Assembly (NCBI RefSeq): GCF_000283155.1
Contig: NW_004454163.1
Span: 19,708,718-19,772,717 of the forward strand
DNA from: Ceratotherium simum simum
Taxonomy: Eukaryota > Chordata > Mammalia > Perissodactyla > Rhinocerotidae
Direction of reading: 5' to 3'
DNA: 64,000 nt
Shown: positions 1 to 13,626 of the stretch, in pieces
Layout of the letters: every line of letters starts with the position of its first letter
How positions within the stretch are numbered: position 1 is the first letter of the stretch
Program-made: the position numbers and the translations under genes
Notes under the pieces: generated by a model
Seen by the model: only the letters and a program-made list of their open reading frames with translations
Told to the model about the DNA's origin: nothing
The model's database searches: none

Positions 1-159
1 CAGATTACACAGCCCTTGCCCCACCCCCCAAGTGGCGGCCACTGGAACCTGCATCCAGAAACCATCACTATGCATCGGCACAAGTCCACACCATAAACTT
101 GTATAAAGAAATCTATTAATACTCCAGACCAGGAAGAAAAAGACAAACACCCAGAAATC

Positions 160-1024
160 AATCCTGAAATCTATAATCTAAATGACAAAGAATTCAAGAC
201 AGACATCATAAGAACACTCAATGAGCTACAAGAGAATTCTGAAAGACAGTTCAATGAAATCAGAAACCAAATTACTGAACAGAGGGAATTCATCACAAAA
301 GAGATCGAAACTATAAAGAAAAACCAAACAGAATCATTAGAGATGAAAAACACAAGGGATGAGATGAAGAAAAATCTGGAGTCCTTAAACAACAATGGAG
401 GATAGAATTAGCAATCTGGAGGATAGGAACACAGAAATGCTTCAGATGGGGGAGGAGAGAGAACTTAGACTAAAAAGAAGTGAAGAAATTCTCCAAGAAA
501 TATCCGAGTCAATTAGGAAATGCAAAATAAGGATTATAGGTATTCCAGAGGGAGAAGAGAGGGAAAAAGGAGCAGAGAGCTTGTTCAAAGAAATAATAAC
601 TGAGAACTTCCCAAACCTGGAGAAGGAGCTGGAATTACATGTAAAAGAAGCCAACAGAACTCCTAATTACATCAATGTAAAAAGACCTTCTCCAAGGCAT
701 ATATTAGTAAAGCTGGCAAAAGTCAATGACAAAGAAAAAATATTAAGGGCAGCAAGACAAAAGAAAATAACCTACGAAGGAAGCCCTATCAGGCTTTTAG
801 CAGATTTTTCAGCAGAAACCTTACAGGCTAGGAGAGAGTGGAATGATAGATTCAAAATTTTGGAAGACAAAAACTTTCAGCCAAGAATACTATATCCAGT
901 GAAAATATCCTTCAGATATGATGGAGAAATAAAAACTGTCCCAGATAAACAAAAGCTGAGGGAGTTCATTGCCACAAGACCCCCAACCCCTACAAGATTT
1001 GATCAAGAAGGCCCTCATACCTGA
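160..1024 (+). pseudogene. L1 ORF1 (RNA-binding protein), frameshifted
   Basis: The coiled-coil N-terminal part is readable at about 180-393 and ends in a stop just where a second frame starts at 395. That frame (395-1024, 209 codons) carries the RRM-like and C-terminal domains (IRIIGIPEGEE, SPRHILVKLAK, ARQKKITYEG, FSAETLQARREW). The break at about 380-395 separates the trimerisation and RNA-binding parts, so it is inactive as it stands. Confidence 0.88.
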
Positions 1025-1491
1025 AAAAAAAAAAAAAAAAAGAAAGGGTGTACAAAGCCTTGAGCAAGGGTATAAATAGGCAGACCAAGTCAGAAATTTG
1101 CAACTCTCTCTCAGAAAAGATTAGCAACAATTATAACTGTAAAAATAAAGGGAAGGAAAACATCAAAAATAAATAGTATCACTTGATTTTAACCACAAAT
1201 TCACAACACATACCAGAATAAGTTGTGACAACAACTTAGAAGGGGAAGAGGAAAGGGAGGAAACCTGCTTAGACTAAGGGAATAAGAGGCTATCACGGAA
1301 TGGACTATCTCATCTATGAGATCTTTTATACAAACCACACTGTAACCAATAAATAAAAAATCAGAACAAAGACACAAATGATAAATAAAGAGAAAACCAT
1401 CCTAGATAATTAGAGACCAAACTGAATTAGTCTGAAATACACAGGATGAGAAACAAGGGAAATATACAGTAACTGAAAAACAAGCTATAAA

Positions 1492-4400
1492 ATGGCAGCA
1501 TTAAGCCCTCATATATCAATAATTGCTCTAAATGTAAATGGATTGAATTCCCCAATCAAAAGACACAGAATGGCTGGATGGATTAAAAAACAAGACCCAA
1601 CAATTTGCTACCTCCAGGAAACACGTCACAGCTCTAAAGACAAACACAGGCTTAGAGTGAAGGGATGGAAGACAATACTCCAAGCTAATGGCAAGCAAAA
1701 GAAAGCAGATGTTGCCATACTTATATCAGACAAAGTAGACTTCAAGATGAAAAAGGTAATGAGAGGGGCAATATATAATGATAAAAGGGACACTCCACCA
1801 AGAAGACATATCACTTATAAATATATATGTACCCAACACAGGAGCACCAAAGTACATAAAGCAACTGTTAACAAACCTAAAAAGAGATATTAACAACAAC
1901 ACAATAACAGTAGGGGATCTTAACATCACACTTACATCAATGGATAGATCATCCAGACGGAAAGCCCACGGGGAAATAGTGGACTTAAACGAAAAACTAG
2001 ACAAGATGGACTTAATAGATATATATAGAGCACTCCATCCAAACGCAGCAGATTACACATTCTTCTCAAGCAGGCATGGAACATTCTCAAGGATAGACCA
2101 TATGTTGGGAAACAAGGCAAGCCTCTATAAATTTAAGAAGATTGAAATCATAACAAGCATCTTTTCCGACCATGATGCTATGAAACTAGAAATCAACTAA
2201 AAGAAAACAACTGGGAAAGTGACAAAGATGTGGAGACTAAACAACATTCTGCTGAACAACCAATGGATCATTGAAGAAATTAAAGGAGAAATCAAAAAAC
2301 ATCTGGAGACAAATGAAAATGAAAATACAGCATACCAACTCATACTGGATGCAGCAAAAGTGGTGCTGAGAGGGAGACTTGTAGCAATACAGGCCCACCT
2401 TAACAAACAAGAAAAATCCCAAATAAGCAACCTTAAACTACACCTAACAGAATTGGAAAAGAAGAACAAACAAAGCCTAAAGTCAGCAGAAGGAGGGAAA
2501 GAATAAAAATTAGAGCAGAAATAAATGAAATTGAAACAAACAAACAAACAAAAAAACAGTAGAAAGGGTCAATGAAACAAAGAGCTGGTTCTGTGAGAAG
2601 AAAAACAAAATTGACAAACCCTTAGCCAGACTCACTAAGAAAAAAAGAGAGAAGCCTCAAATAAATAAAATTAGAAATAAATTACAATGGATACCACAGA
2701 AATACAAAGGATTATAAGAGAATACTATGAAAAACCATATGCCAACAAATTAGACAATCTATAATAAATGGATAAATTCTTAGACTCATACAAACTCCCA
2801 AAACTAAATCAAGAAGAAATAGAGAATCTGAATAGAGCAATCACAAGTAAAGAGATTGAAACAGTAATCCAAAACCTCTCCAAAAATAAAAGTCCAGGAG
2901 CAGATGGCTTCTCTGGAGAATTTTACCAAACATTCAAAGAAGATTTAATACCTATCCTTCTCAAACTATTCCAAAAAATAGAGGAAGATGGAACACTTCC
3001 TAACACATTCTACGAGGCCAACATCACTCTGATACCAAAGCCGGACAAGGACAACACAAAGAAGGAAAATTACAGGCCAATATCGCTGATNNNNNNNNNN
3101 NNNNNNNNNNNNNNNNNNNNNNNNNNNNNNNNNNNNNNNNNNNNNNNNNNNNNNNNNNNNNNNNNNNNNNNNNNNNNNNNNNNNNNNNNNNNNNNNNNNN
3201 NNNNNNNNNNNNNNNNNNNNNNNNNNNNNNNNNNNNNNNNNNNNNNNNNNNNNNNNNNNNNNNNNNNNNNNNNNNNNNNNNNNNNNNNNNNNNNNNNNNN
3301 NNNNNNNNNNNNNNNNNNNNNNNNNNNNNNNNNNNNNNNNNNNNNNNNNNNNNNNNNNNNNNNNNNNNNNNNNNNNNNNNNNNNNNNNNNNNNNNNNNNN
3401 NNNNNNNNNNNNNNNNNNNNNNNNNNNNNNNNNNNNNNNNNNNNNNNNNNNNNNNNNNNNNNNNNNNNNNNNNNNACATAGTACTGGAGGTTTTGGCCAG
3501 AGCCATTAGGCAAGAAAAATGAATAAAAGGAATCCAAATAGGCAACAAAGAAGTGAAACTCTCACTGTTTGCAGATGATGTGATTTGCTATATAGAAAAC
3601 TCTAAAGAAACCATCGGAAAACTATTAGAAATAATCAACAACTACAGCAAAGTTACAGGGTACAAAATCAACTTACAAAAATCAGTTGCATTTCTATACT
3701 CTAATAATGAACTAACAGAGAACTCAAAAATATAATTCCATTTACGATCACAACAGAAAGAATAAAATATCTAGGAATAAATTTAACCAAGTAGGTGAAA
3801 GACCTATACGATGAGAACTATAAGACATTATTGAAGGAAATTGATGATGACATAAAGAAATGAAAAGATATTCCATGTATATGGATCAGAAGAATAAACA
3901 TAGTTAAAATGTCCAGACTACCTTAAAGCAATCTACAGATTTCATGCAATCCCCATCAGAATCACAATGACATTCTTCATGGAAATAGAACAAAGAATCC
4001 TAAAATTCATATGGGGCAACGAAAGACCCCGAATAGCCAAAGCAATCCTGAGAAAAAAGAACAAAGCTAGAGGCATCACAATCCCTGACTTCAAAACATA
4101 CTACAAAGCTATAATTAAAACAGCATGGTACTGGTACAAAAACAGACACACAGATCAATAGAACAGAATTGAAAACTCAGAAATAAAGCCACACATATAT
4201 GGACAGCTAATCTTTGACAAAGGAGCTAAGAACATACAATGGAGGAAAGAAAGTCTCTTCACTAAATGGTGCTGAGCAAAGTGGATAGCCACATGCAAAA
4301 AAATGAAAGTAGACCATTATCTTTAACCATACACAAAAATTAACTCAAAATGGATCAAAGACTTGAAGGTAAGACCTGAAACTATAAACCTCCTGGAAGA

Positions 4401-5295
4401 AAATATAGGCAGAACACTCTTTGACATCAGTCTTAGAGGGATATTTTCGAATTCCATGTCTACTTGGATAAGGGAAACAAAAGAAAAAATAAACAAGTGG
4501 GACTTCATCAGAATAAAGAGCTTCTGCAAGGCAAAGGAAACCAGGATCAAAATGAAAAGGCAACCCACCAGCTGGGAGAAAATATTTGCAAATCATATCT
4601 GACAAGGGATTAATCTCCATAATATATAAAGAACTCACACAACTGAACAACAACAACAAAAAACAAATAACCTGATCAAAAAATGGGCAGAGGAGATAAA
4701 CAGACATTTCTCCAAGAAACATGTACAGATGGCCAATAGGTACATCAAAAGATGTTCAACATCACTAATCAACAGACAAATGCAATTCCAAACTACACTA
4801 AGATATCACCTTACACCCATGAGAATGGCTATAATCACCAAGACAAAATAACACATGTTGGAGAGGATGTGAAGAAAAGGGAACCCTCGTTCACTGCTGG
4901 TGGGAATGCAAACTCGTGCAGCTTCTATGAAAACAGTATGGAGATTCCTCAAAAAGTTAAAAATAGAAATACCTTATGATCCATCTATCCCACTTCTGGG
5001 TATTTATCCAAAGAACTTGAAATCAAGAATCCAAAGAGGCTTATGCACCTCTATGTTCATTGCAGCATTATTCACTATAGTCAAGATGTGGAAGCAACCC
5101 AAGTGTCCATTGACAGATGACTGGATAAAGAAGATGTGGCATATATATACAATGGAATTCTACTCAGCCATAAATAAAGACAAATTCGTCCCATTTGCAA
5201 CAACATGGATGGACCTGGAGAGTATTATATTAAGTGAAATAAGCCAGACAGAGAAAGACAAATGCTTTATGACTTCACTCATATGTGGAATATAA
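1492..5295 (+). pseudogene. L1 ORF2 (endonuclease/reverse transcriptase), broken
   Basis: The start MAALSPHISIIALNVNGLNS is the typical endonuclease N-terminus. A frame change near 1780-1890 leads into the VGDLN and SDHDA endonuclease motifs. Reverse transcriptase sequence runs from about 2768 ([15 protein letters not shown]) into the N gap, resumes with FADD at about 3565, and C-terminal pieces follow at 3967-4161, 4363-4602 and 4900-5295. Several frameshifts and stops make it non-functional. Confidence 0.9.
3091..3475. other. Assembly gap (385 N) inside L1 ORF2
   Basis: This is a run of N between the YRPISL motif and the FADD region of the L1. It is an unsequenced or masked stretch, not biology; any open frame across it is an artefact. 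Confidence 0.99.
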
Positions 5296-5462
5296 ACAAA
5301 CACATGGACAAGAGAGAACTGTTTGGTGGTTACTAGGGGGAAAGGGGTTGGGAGTGAGCACAAGGGGTGAAGGGGTGCATTTATATGGTGACTGACAAAC
5401 AGTAATGTACAACTGGAATCTCACAGTTATAAACTATTATGACATCAATAAAAAATTACCTG

Positions 5463-7410
5463 AAATAAATGCTTTTCTAAAATATTTAGTCCTTTTCATG
5501 TTTAACCATATATAACCAGGTATATATTGTACAACACTAAATAAGTATATCAAAATTCATTATTTTATAATTTTTTTGGTCTAGACATGGACCCTCGCAT
5601 GAGATGTAAATTGATTGTCCTACTCTTACACTTTTACCTTTCAGTGTTTTTAGAAATACATTAATAGCATTTCTTTCTGTACTTATTTTTTGGAAATAAG
5701 GAAGGTGTAGCATTAGCATAAGACTGGAAATCAGTGAACATATTGTAAATCTGTAAATTCTAGTGTTAAGATTTCATTATGATTTCAGAAATATCCAGCC
5801 TCAGCCCTATCTCCCACATTTTCTGGATAATTTTCTTATGTTTAAACTTCCTATAACACTCAAAATTGATGGTAGCTTAAACAGCAGTGGCTTTAGAAGT
5901 TTCAGTAATGGAAACTGGGGAAAGCTGGTAGGGACTAGGACAATTTTTAAAAATGAATATATGAATTTGAATGAATGAGACAGGTGAGCTTGCAGATCTT
6001 GAGTAGTTTGGAAAATTATGTATGTGCTCACTGTTAATCTAACCACTTTGGTGACAACTTTAATTTTTGTTAATTAAAAGGCAATTATTAGCTTGGGTGT
6101 GGTTTTGTCCTTACAACAAACACCTGCTCTTCAGAAAGTTCAAGTTGCCAAACATGCACATCAGAAATGAAACGTAGACAGAAAGTAATATGGACACTGA
6201 TTTGCCGAACTCCTTCGTTTTAAGTTTACGGTAAGTTTTGGTGTGTTCCTAATAGCCTTAAGACATTATCACAAACTTAGGTGAAGGATATATATTTGTG
6301 TTTTTCTCCTCTACCTGTTGAAAGTTATTTGCAGTGACTATATCCTTGCCAAGCCTTAGGATTACATTTAGTAATAGAACCTTAGGCAAATCTCAATGCC
6401 TTGCTGGTTCAAGTTGCCTGTGCAAAATGCTAATGTTGGTGGAAGGAGACAACACTGCGTCCATGCAGTTCAGGCAAATGTCTCCTGGAACACAAGTGTG
6501 TTTGAACAAGTTGGGTTTAATGCTTGTTTCAACAAGGGAGACCTCGCGCCAAGGGCACTCTTTAGGGAACTATGGGCATCTCAGGGAGAGGGTGTTAGGA
6601 GTTGGGCTTTTGTTAGGTGATTTGGGGAGGGTCCAGAGGAACAGAGGTTCACTCTGGATTGGGTGCTGTCCAGAAGTAGGGACAAGTCTTTGGGTGGGTA
6701 TTTTAACATGATGCTATCTAGAAGGAGGGCAGATTAGAGCTAGACTAAAGCTACAACTGGTGAAGAACTGCAGTCACTCATAGTAGCTGAGACAGGGGTC
6801 ATTTTGTATCTTGTGGTTTGCAGTGATCTTGTTTTTGTGCTTAGACAAAACTATGAAGTGGTGTTGTGTTGTTTCACTTCATCACAGTCACACAGTGGCC
6901 TTGTCTGATGTTTTGTAGGATTGTGTGCACAAGACCATCATGGTGTAGCAGGGAGCATCAGGCTGGCTTCTATTACTACCCAGGCCTAGCTCTAAGTGTC
7001 AGATCAGGTCCTAGATGTCAGGCTGCATTTTTCTTTCTCAACTGTTACTAGATAAATGTATCGTGTATGAAATTTGGCTCTTTGCAGACATAGTTTCCTG
7101 TTGAGGCCTTGAAAATAAGCCTAGACCTCTCTAGGTATGAGGTGAAGGCTTTCTTGAAGAGAGGTTATTCTTCCATTAGTTGGGTTCCAGAGGTAACTTT
7201 TCACTGACTGGTATATTGTGAAAATTTTTGTGTATCATGAAAGATGTCAATAGTGGTTTCTAATGATGGATGTTTAAGGGCACCATCCCTGGAGATACCT
7301 TATTCTGTACATTTGGGTGGGGCTGGTTATGGGAATTTTTAAAAAGATTGCCAGGTGATTTTGGTGTGTTTGCCTCTAGGAAATAAACAGTCCACCCATG
7401 TTTCCATACA
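5463..7410. other. Intergenic sequence, nothing recognised
   Basis: This is unique-looking sequence between the L1 3' end and an antisense L1 fragment. No conserved exon, RNA gene or clear repeat was recognised. Short open frames here have no family features. Confidence 0.6.
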
Positions 7411-7411
7411 G

Positions 7412-8255
7412 ATGTTCAGTTTCTAGGCTATTCTGTTCTTTTGGTCAATTTTTCTATCTCTGTGCCAATTCCACCCATTTTAATTGCTAAAATAATTTTT
7501 ATAAGTCTTGATACCTGTTAAGGAAAGTTTTCTCTCTTTCTCTTTTGTCCTTTTTCTTTTTTTTGGGGGGGTGGGTGGTGAGGAAGATCAGCCCTGAGCT
7601 AACATTCAATGCCAGTCCTCCTCTTTTTTGCTGAGGAAGACTGGCCCTGGGCTAACATCCATGCCCATCTTCCTCTACTTTATATGGGACTCTGCCACAG
7701 CATGGCTTAACAAGCAGTGCATCGGTGCACACCGGAGATCTGAACCTGCAAACCCCAGGCCGCTGAAGTGGAGTGTGTGCACTTAACCGCTGTGCCACTG
7801 GGCCAGCCCCCCTTTCTCTTCTTAAGGGTCTTCTTTACCCTTGGGCCTTTACTCTTTCATATAAATTTTAGAATTAGCTTGTCAATTTTCACCAAAAAAC
7901 TATGGTGAGATTTTGATTTTTAATCAACTTGGGGATAATTGACATTTTTGTGGTATGTAGTCTTCTTATCCAAAAAATGATATATTTCTCCAATTTTTTA
8001 ATGTCATCATTAATGTTTTTCACTTATATTTTTATAAATTCCTTCATATAGATCTTGTAACTATTTTCCCACTGATTTTTAATGCCATCTTTACCATATG
8101 CAAAAATCATACATGTGAGTGCGTCTATTTCCAGGCCCTCTGTTCTGGTCTACTGATCTACTAGTCTTTTCCTACACCCAAACTGCCTTGTTTGCATTCG
8201 GTATCTTCAAGTAATTGCTCAGTAAGTCTTGTTATTTTATAGGGAAAGTTTTCCT
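7412..8255 (-). mobile_element. Antisense L1 ORF2 fragment(s), split by a SINE
   Basis: The plus strand reads as the complement of L1 ORF2 (e.g. ...ttttagaattagcttgtc..., ...ctctgttctggtctactg...). Pieces at about 7412-7540 and 7845-8255 flank an ERE. A repeated 'attctgtt...gtct' motif suggests two overlapping fragments. A short hAT-like scrap follows at 8262-8300 (...gtttgccaacccctgg...). Confidence 0.75.
7553..7811 (-). mobile_element. ERE-type SINE
   Basis: The minus-strand copy has a tRNA-like head (...ggttcagatct..., ending at 7810) and the two-unit 'gaggaagatcagccctgagc' tail near the T-run. It splits the antisense L1. A short direct repeat, ctttctctt, at 7536-7544 and 7812-7820 is a likely target-site duplication. 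Confidence 0.88.
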
Positions 8256-8404
8256 CCACCCCAACTTGCAGTCTGTAGTTTGCCAACCCCTGGTTTAAAT
8301 GATCATAACACATATTTGAATATAGGCCTCAGAATGAAGTTTCTCAAGAAAGCCTTAAAAGTAAACTTTTCAGCCAATGTATAGCTGTGGAGCTTTCAAT
8401 TTCA

Positions 8405-11400
8405 TTTGGATTTGGCACACCACTTTATTTATTCAAAAGTATTTATTTCCACAGATTTTTATTCACAACTAAATATTATAGTAACTAATACAAGCATTTT
8501 TCTATAAACGAAGGTATAGTTTACAGATTTGTTCAAAATGGAAAAATATTTTTATCGGTAGCGTTTCTTCTACAATGTTACATTCACCCCTGAATAAGAT
8601 GTGAAGTCTGTCAGAGGAGCAGTCCTTCATCTAAACATCAGTTGGCAAAATGTCATATCCAAATCTGGATTATTCTGATACAATATCACTTTAGAAAGTA
8701 GCTTAAATTCATTTCTGATTGATCCCCTTTATTAGAATTAGAAAATTCTTTTAGGAAAAACGATCTTTAGTATCTAATGACCTTTATAATGAGAGAAAAA
8801 AACCAGTCCTACTTTTTATTGTCATTTGCATCAACCTCTACTTTTCTATACCCCTAATTCTCTAATCATGGCACCAATGTGTACAAAAGGTGAATTATGA
8901 CTATTTGGCTCATACAGCAAATTAATCTGAGAAAGTGACTGCAGAGAAATATTCTATGATGAAAAACTACAGGGTCCGGCCCCATGCTGTCACATTTTAG
9001 TCATCATTTAGTCATATAGGCATTGTACAAGTTCTTCTATTTAAGAAACCCTTGCTGCTTTAGAATTAGATCAAATGTGTGAAAACATTTAAATTTACTA
9101 TATGCAAAAGAAATGGATTCTAATTTGTTACTATAATCTTAATGCATTAATTAGGGCTCTAAATAAATATTTATGAATTGATTGTAGCAGTGTTAATTTT
9201 TTCCTAAGTTTTCCAAGTTTGTAGTTTTGTTTTCTGTTTTTACAAAAGCTTTAAAATTTAGTATAGCAATATCACGGGAAGAAACTCCTATTAACATGCT
9301 CCATGGAAAGGAGGAAAAAAATCTATTTTCCTTTGGGTCTAATCTGCTTGCCAGGTACCATCAATCTAACTGCAGGTATGATGGCACAGGGAGAATGCAT
9401 GTAGATAATATGCTTGTCAGCTTCATCAACATTCATTAATATGTACATACACACATTACTATAGGTGCACAGATAGGTCCCATATAATACTTAAGACACA
9501 AATTGTTTAATCTATAAATATTTGATTTTTGAGTAATCTTTAAAATGCCTCTAATGTCTCAAAAGACAAATCAAAACTCTACCATGATGTTATGTTGAAC
9601 ATTAAAATTCTTCCCACAGCAACACTTATTTCAGAGAAATAATCGATGTCCGTTATCTTAGTAATTGCTAAAGGCACATAGTGAGAAAAGTGTCAACTAA
9701 ATTTTAAATATTGAAAAATAAAGATAGATATCTAGTGCAGAGTTCAAACCTTTGTTGAATTAAGTTAAAGTCATTATTGATTTTGTGAAGTTGGAAAATG
9801 TTTGGGTTGAACTGACTTTAAAAAATGCAAAGAATAATAATGCTAACAAAAGATTATTCAAGTTTCCCTAAAGATGTTTCTTACAGTCTCTAAGAGTTAA
9901 GTTAAATAGGGCAGATCTAAACATTAAGTAATCAATTACCATATTTCTTTATTGTCTGGTGGTTTATAAAAAACTGTTTTTAAAGTATATATAAATTAAG
10001 TACAGCTCCAGTGAAATACCTTTAATTTTGTAAGAGGAGAACTAAATCTGCCATTTCTTAGGCTAAGTAGAGGACTATTCATAACGTCCCACCCTCCATC
10101 TATTCTAATTGCCAAGCTTTTATTCATTGAATCCTTGGCATTTAGTGATTAACCAACCAGTGACAGCAGAGAGGTAGTGACCCAAAGAGAATGAGGGTAT
10201 AAGACAGTATATATGTAAGGACAGTAAGCCATGGCATTTATGGAATGACTGCTTTTCAAACTCTTTAACACTCGAACAAGATATTTTTGGTCATCATCTT
10301 GAAGATTAAGGACTGTCCTTACATGAGAGACTCAGTTTTAAACTAAAGTGCAGTAAAAAGCAAATTATACTTAACTTCAAAAAGAGGTAGCCAAAGACCC
10401 AATTGGTTTAGACTGGCCTTCCAAACAAAGTCAGTGTGTGGGGTGAAGGGTGTGTGTCAGGGATGTCAGATGATATAACTGTACCTGGGAAAGAAGGGAA
10501 GGCACAGCTCTGCGCAGAGCCCCAAGAGAAGCCCGGATGTTTACTGTGGAGGTAGAGGGGAGAATGCCGATGACGCTGCTGGGACATGATGGTAGCAGTC
10601 TTTGCCCAGGTGCTGTGCCTTGTTCTGTCCAGTGGGCAAGGAGAATGACTGAGGAAGCTGAGCTGTAAGGATGCAGTACACAAGACTGTTCAGGGCTTGG
10701 AGTGTGTTGTGTTTCCAAGAGCCTGTTGAGTGGCTGAGTAAAAGAAGGTAGTGGGGTATGTGTGTGTGTGTGAGTGTTCTTGCAATTAATGGAGAAATCT
10801 TAATTTTTTGATGTAATATAGCTCTTCTATAATTTGCAAACAGCATGTGTTCCTCTCATGGGAATAGCATACTATTATCATCTACCAGAAATAGGGAAAA
10901 AAAATAGTAAAAAAGGCGCAAAAGAATACGTTGGGTTTTCTAATTTAATGTCTGCTTTTGAAGAGGCAAGAAAAAAATTATAAAAGCAGCAAACATATAA
11001 AATCTGTTGGAACATTATCACTGAATACTTTTTTAACCCTTATTTCAAAGCAGAAATATTTATGATTTTTATGTGGTAAATTTGAAAAATGTTGAAAATA
11101 ACATGAAAAGGGAAAGTTGACATAAGCTATTCTCTCTCTAAAAAGAACACAAAAAAAACCAAAAAACTTTTGGATAATAATTTAATAATCCCTGATTTTT
11201 CAAAAAGGTTTTCAAATAATCCGATCCTCAAGATCAAGTTTATTTTCCTTTACTATATTGGTTATCTGGAATTACTAGTGCATTCTGTGTTCTTACTGGA
11301 GGTTTAATGGCATTAAAGGATTAAAGGCTTTCAAATTGACTTGTTTGGTTTTTAATCTGTAAATAAAACACTACTTGTTATTTTTTCTAACATTTAGCGT

Positions 11401-12223
11401 ATATAGATTTTTGTGAAAGTTTTTTTGACTCAGTAAGTAAGTGTGTGGACTAGCCTTGGAAACAAAGACAATCTTTCCATCTTGCTCATTTTAAGTTTGG
11501 GACAGCAGCATTTTTAGCATAACTCTTCCATAAACCCAAGACTATGCAAAAGGTTTGAGCACATTAGGGACTGAGATTTCTAATTTTGCTTCAGAAACCA
11601 CTACTCAAAATGGTCTGGAGGTCTATTACACCATCATCTCTGCATCATCAGGCATTAAAAAAATACCTTTGGGTAACTTCTCAGAAGGCCCAGGCCTGTA
11701 TTTTTGTTCTCAAAACACCTCCCCACAAACTCATCCACATCTATGGTTGGTCTACCTAGGGAAATGTCACTAAATGACAGTATCATGGTTATTAGTACCA
11801 TTATTTGTTAAAAGTCCTTGGAAGGCAATTTATGTGACTTACATATTTTTAATATTATTTTACTTTGGACATTCTCTAGTTATATGCAAAGATTAAAACT
11901 AGGCAGTTTCTATTGTATAGACTGGCACCTTTTATATGGCCATGGGGACTGCTTGGCAGCTGTAGATTACGATGTGTATTTGTTTAGACCGAAATCATAC
12001 TTAAAAAAAAAGCTTCCATACTTCAAGTATTTTTATTCTGAGCAGTAGGTACAAAAAATAATGACAGATGTGTCTTATTCCGTATAGTTCAGCATTCTGC
12101 ACAGGCTCTCAATCTCTGATTTGATACACTTTTACAGATTTAACAGATCCTTAAAATCACTTTACTGTATATATTTCTTCCTGCTCTCACTGGCAATCGA
12201 GCCAAAGTTGGAACTGTGCATTT
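8405..12223 (-). other. MYO5B: MYO5B 3' UTR (inferred extent)
   Basis: About 3.8 kb of AT-rich sequence with no recognisable interspersed repeat lies directly downstream of the stop codon. Repeats resume just beyond about 8300, which suggests that the block is constrained transcript. Four minus-strand AATAAA hexamers cluster at 8424-8463, so cleavage near 8405 is likely. Short plus- or minus-strand open stretches here (for example near 10400-10850) have no family resemblance and are treated as noise. The exact end is inferred. Confidence 0.65.
8424..8463 (-). promoter_or_regulatory. Cluster of four poly(A) signals
   Basis: On the minus strand AATAAA occurs at 8458-8463, 8442-8447, 8428-8433 and 8424-8429. 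The cluster lies at the edge of the repeat-free block downstream of the MYO5B stop, where the transcript end is expected. Which hexamer is used cannot be told from sequence. Confidence 0.6.
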
Positions 12224-12406
<183 letters not shown>

Positions 12407-12659
12407 CTACTACACCTAAAAATAGCCAGTTTAGGTGAATTCACAAAAGTGAATTGGCACATCTCATGGAAATATTTCTGTTAAGATAATTAGGTAGGAC
12501 TTCAGGAGCATGTGGTCTCTCTATCCCTGAGGCATTCAGCAGGGAGAGAAGCCCTGGTTTAGGTTTGCTGGAGATCAGATGACTTCAACCTCTCTCCTAG
12601 TTTCTTTTAAAAATTTTCCATCTAAGAGAGAATAGAAAAATACATTTCAGGTGCAAATC

Positions 12660-12798
12660 ATGTGGAGAGGCAGTGTGGTGAGCTGGTTAGCATCACGGGC
12701 AGATAGCCTGAGCTCTAATCTTGGTACCACCCTGGGCAAGTTCCTAAACCTTTTTATGCTTCAGTTTCCTCGTCTGTAAAATGGAATGGGGAGAGTGA
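12660..12798 (-). repeat. MIR fragment (antisense)
   Basis: The segment 'cctgggcaagttcctaaacc' followed by a cagtttcctcgtctgtaaaatgg-like stretch is the complement of the MIR core and 3' part. Confidence 0.75.
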
Positions 12799-12799
12799 C

Positions 12800-13583
12800 A
12801 TCACACAAAATGACAGACTAGGAACTCCTGGGGGTCGGTCCCTCCTGACTTCAGTGGTTGCACTGAAGCAACCACTGAGCTGGAAAAAGCAATTGGTATC
12901 AACTATCTGGGAACTCTGGAACCTGACTGGATACTTACAACAACCAGGAGAGTGCTTGATGACGGGAGAGGCTGCCGATCTTTGCTAAGAGGGCAGTGTG
13001 TGCAAACCAGCTACCATTCCCGTCTCCAGCCCCACTGCAGCTGTAAGAATAGTGGCTCACATTCCTAGAGCAGATGGCCGGTGCCAGGGCAGGCAGTGGG
13101 ACCTTGTCCTCCAGAAATTTGGGGTTGTGCACTTTGGTTGGTCTGGTGGTTCCCTGAAGGACTGGCATAGATGCCCGCCTTGGTTTTGGCTCTCTTGGGA
13201 TGCAGTGGCTTCTCCCAGTGGCACCAACTGGAATATTTAAAGGGACAGAGCCTCTCCCCTTCTCCCCTCTATTTGGAGCCAGACATTTTACAAAAAGTAT
13301 AATAACTGAAATGGAAATTTTCAGTTCACTAAAGGGGTTCAACAGCAGACCTGAGCAGCCAGAAGAAATAATCAGTCAACTTGAAGACAAGGCAATTGAA
13401 ATTCTCCAGTTTGAGCAGACGGAAGAAAGAAGGAATAAAAGTGAACAGAGCCTGAGGGACCTATGGGATACCATAAAGCATACCAACACACACATCATAG
13501 GAGTCCAAGACGAAGAGAGAGAGGAAGGGGCAGAAAAATATTTGAAGAAATAATGGCCCCCAAACTTCCCAAATCTGATGAAA

Positions 13584-13626
<43 letters not shown>

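Larger units (their letters stand above)
1..5462 (+). mobile_element. L1 LINE, near-complete 3' portion, decayed
   Basis: This plus-strand L1 begins outside or at the window edge and has ORF1, a spacer, ORF2 and a 3' end (...gacatcaataaaaaatt). Endonuclease, reverse transcriptase (FADD) and C-terminal segments are recognisable in order but lie in different frames. A 385-N assembly gap (3091-3475) removes the middle of the reverse transcriptase. No long poly(A) tail remains, which argues against a very recent insertion. Confidence 0.93.

Noticed and set aside
3024..3548. Open frames spanning the first run of N
   Set aside because: They are open only because N is read through; the sequence is an assembly gap within an L1.
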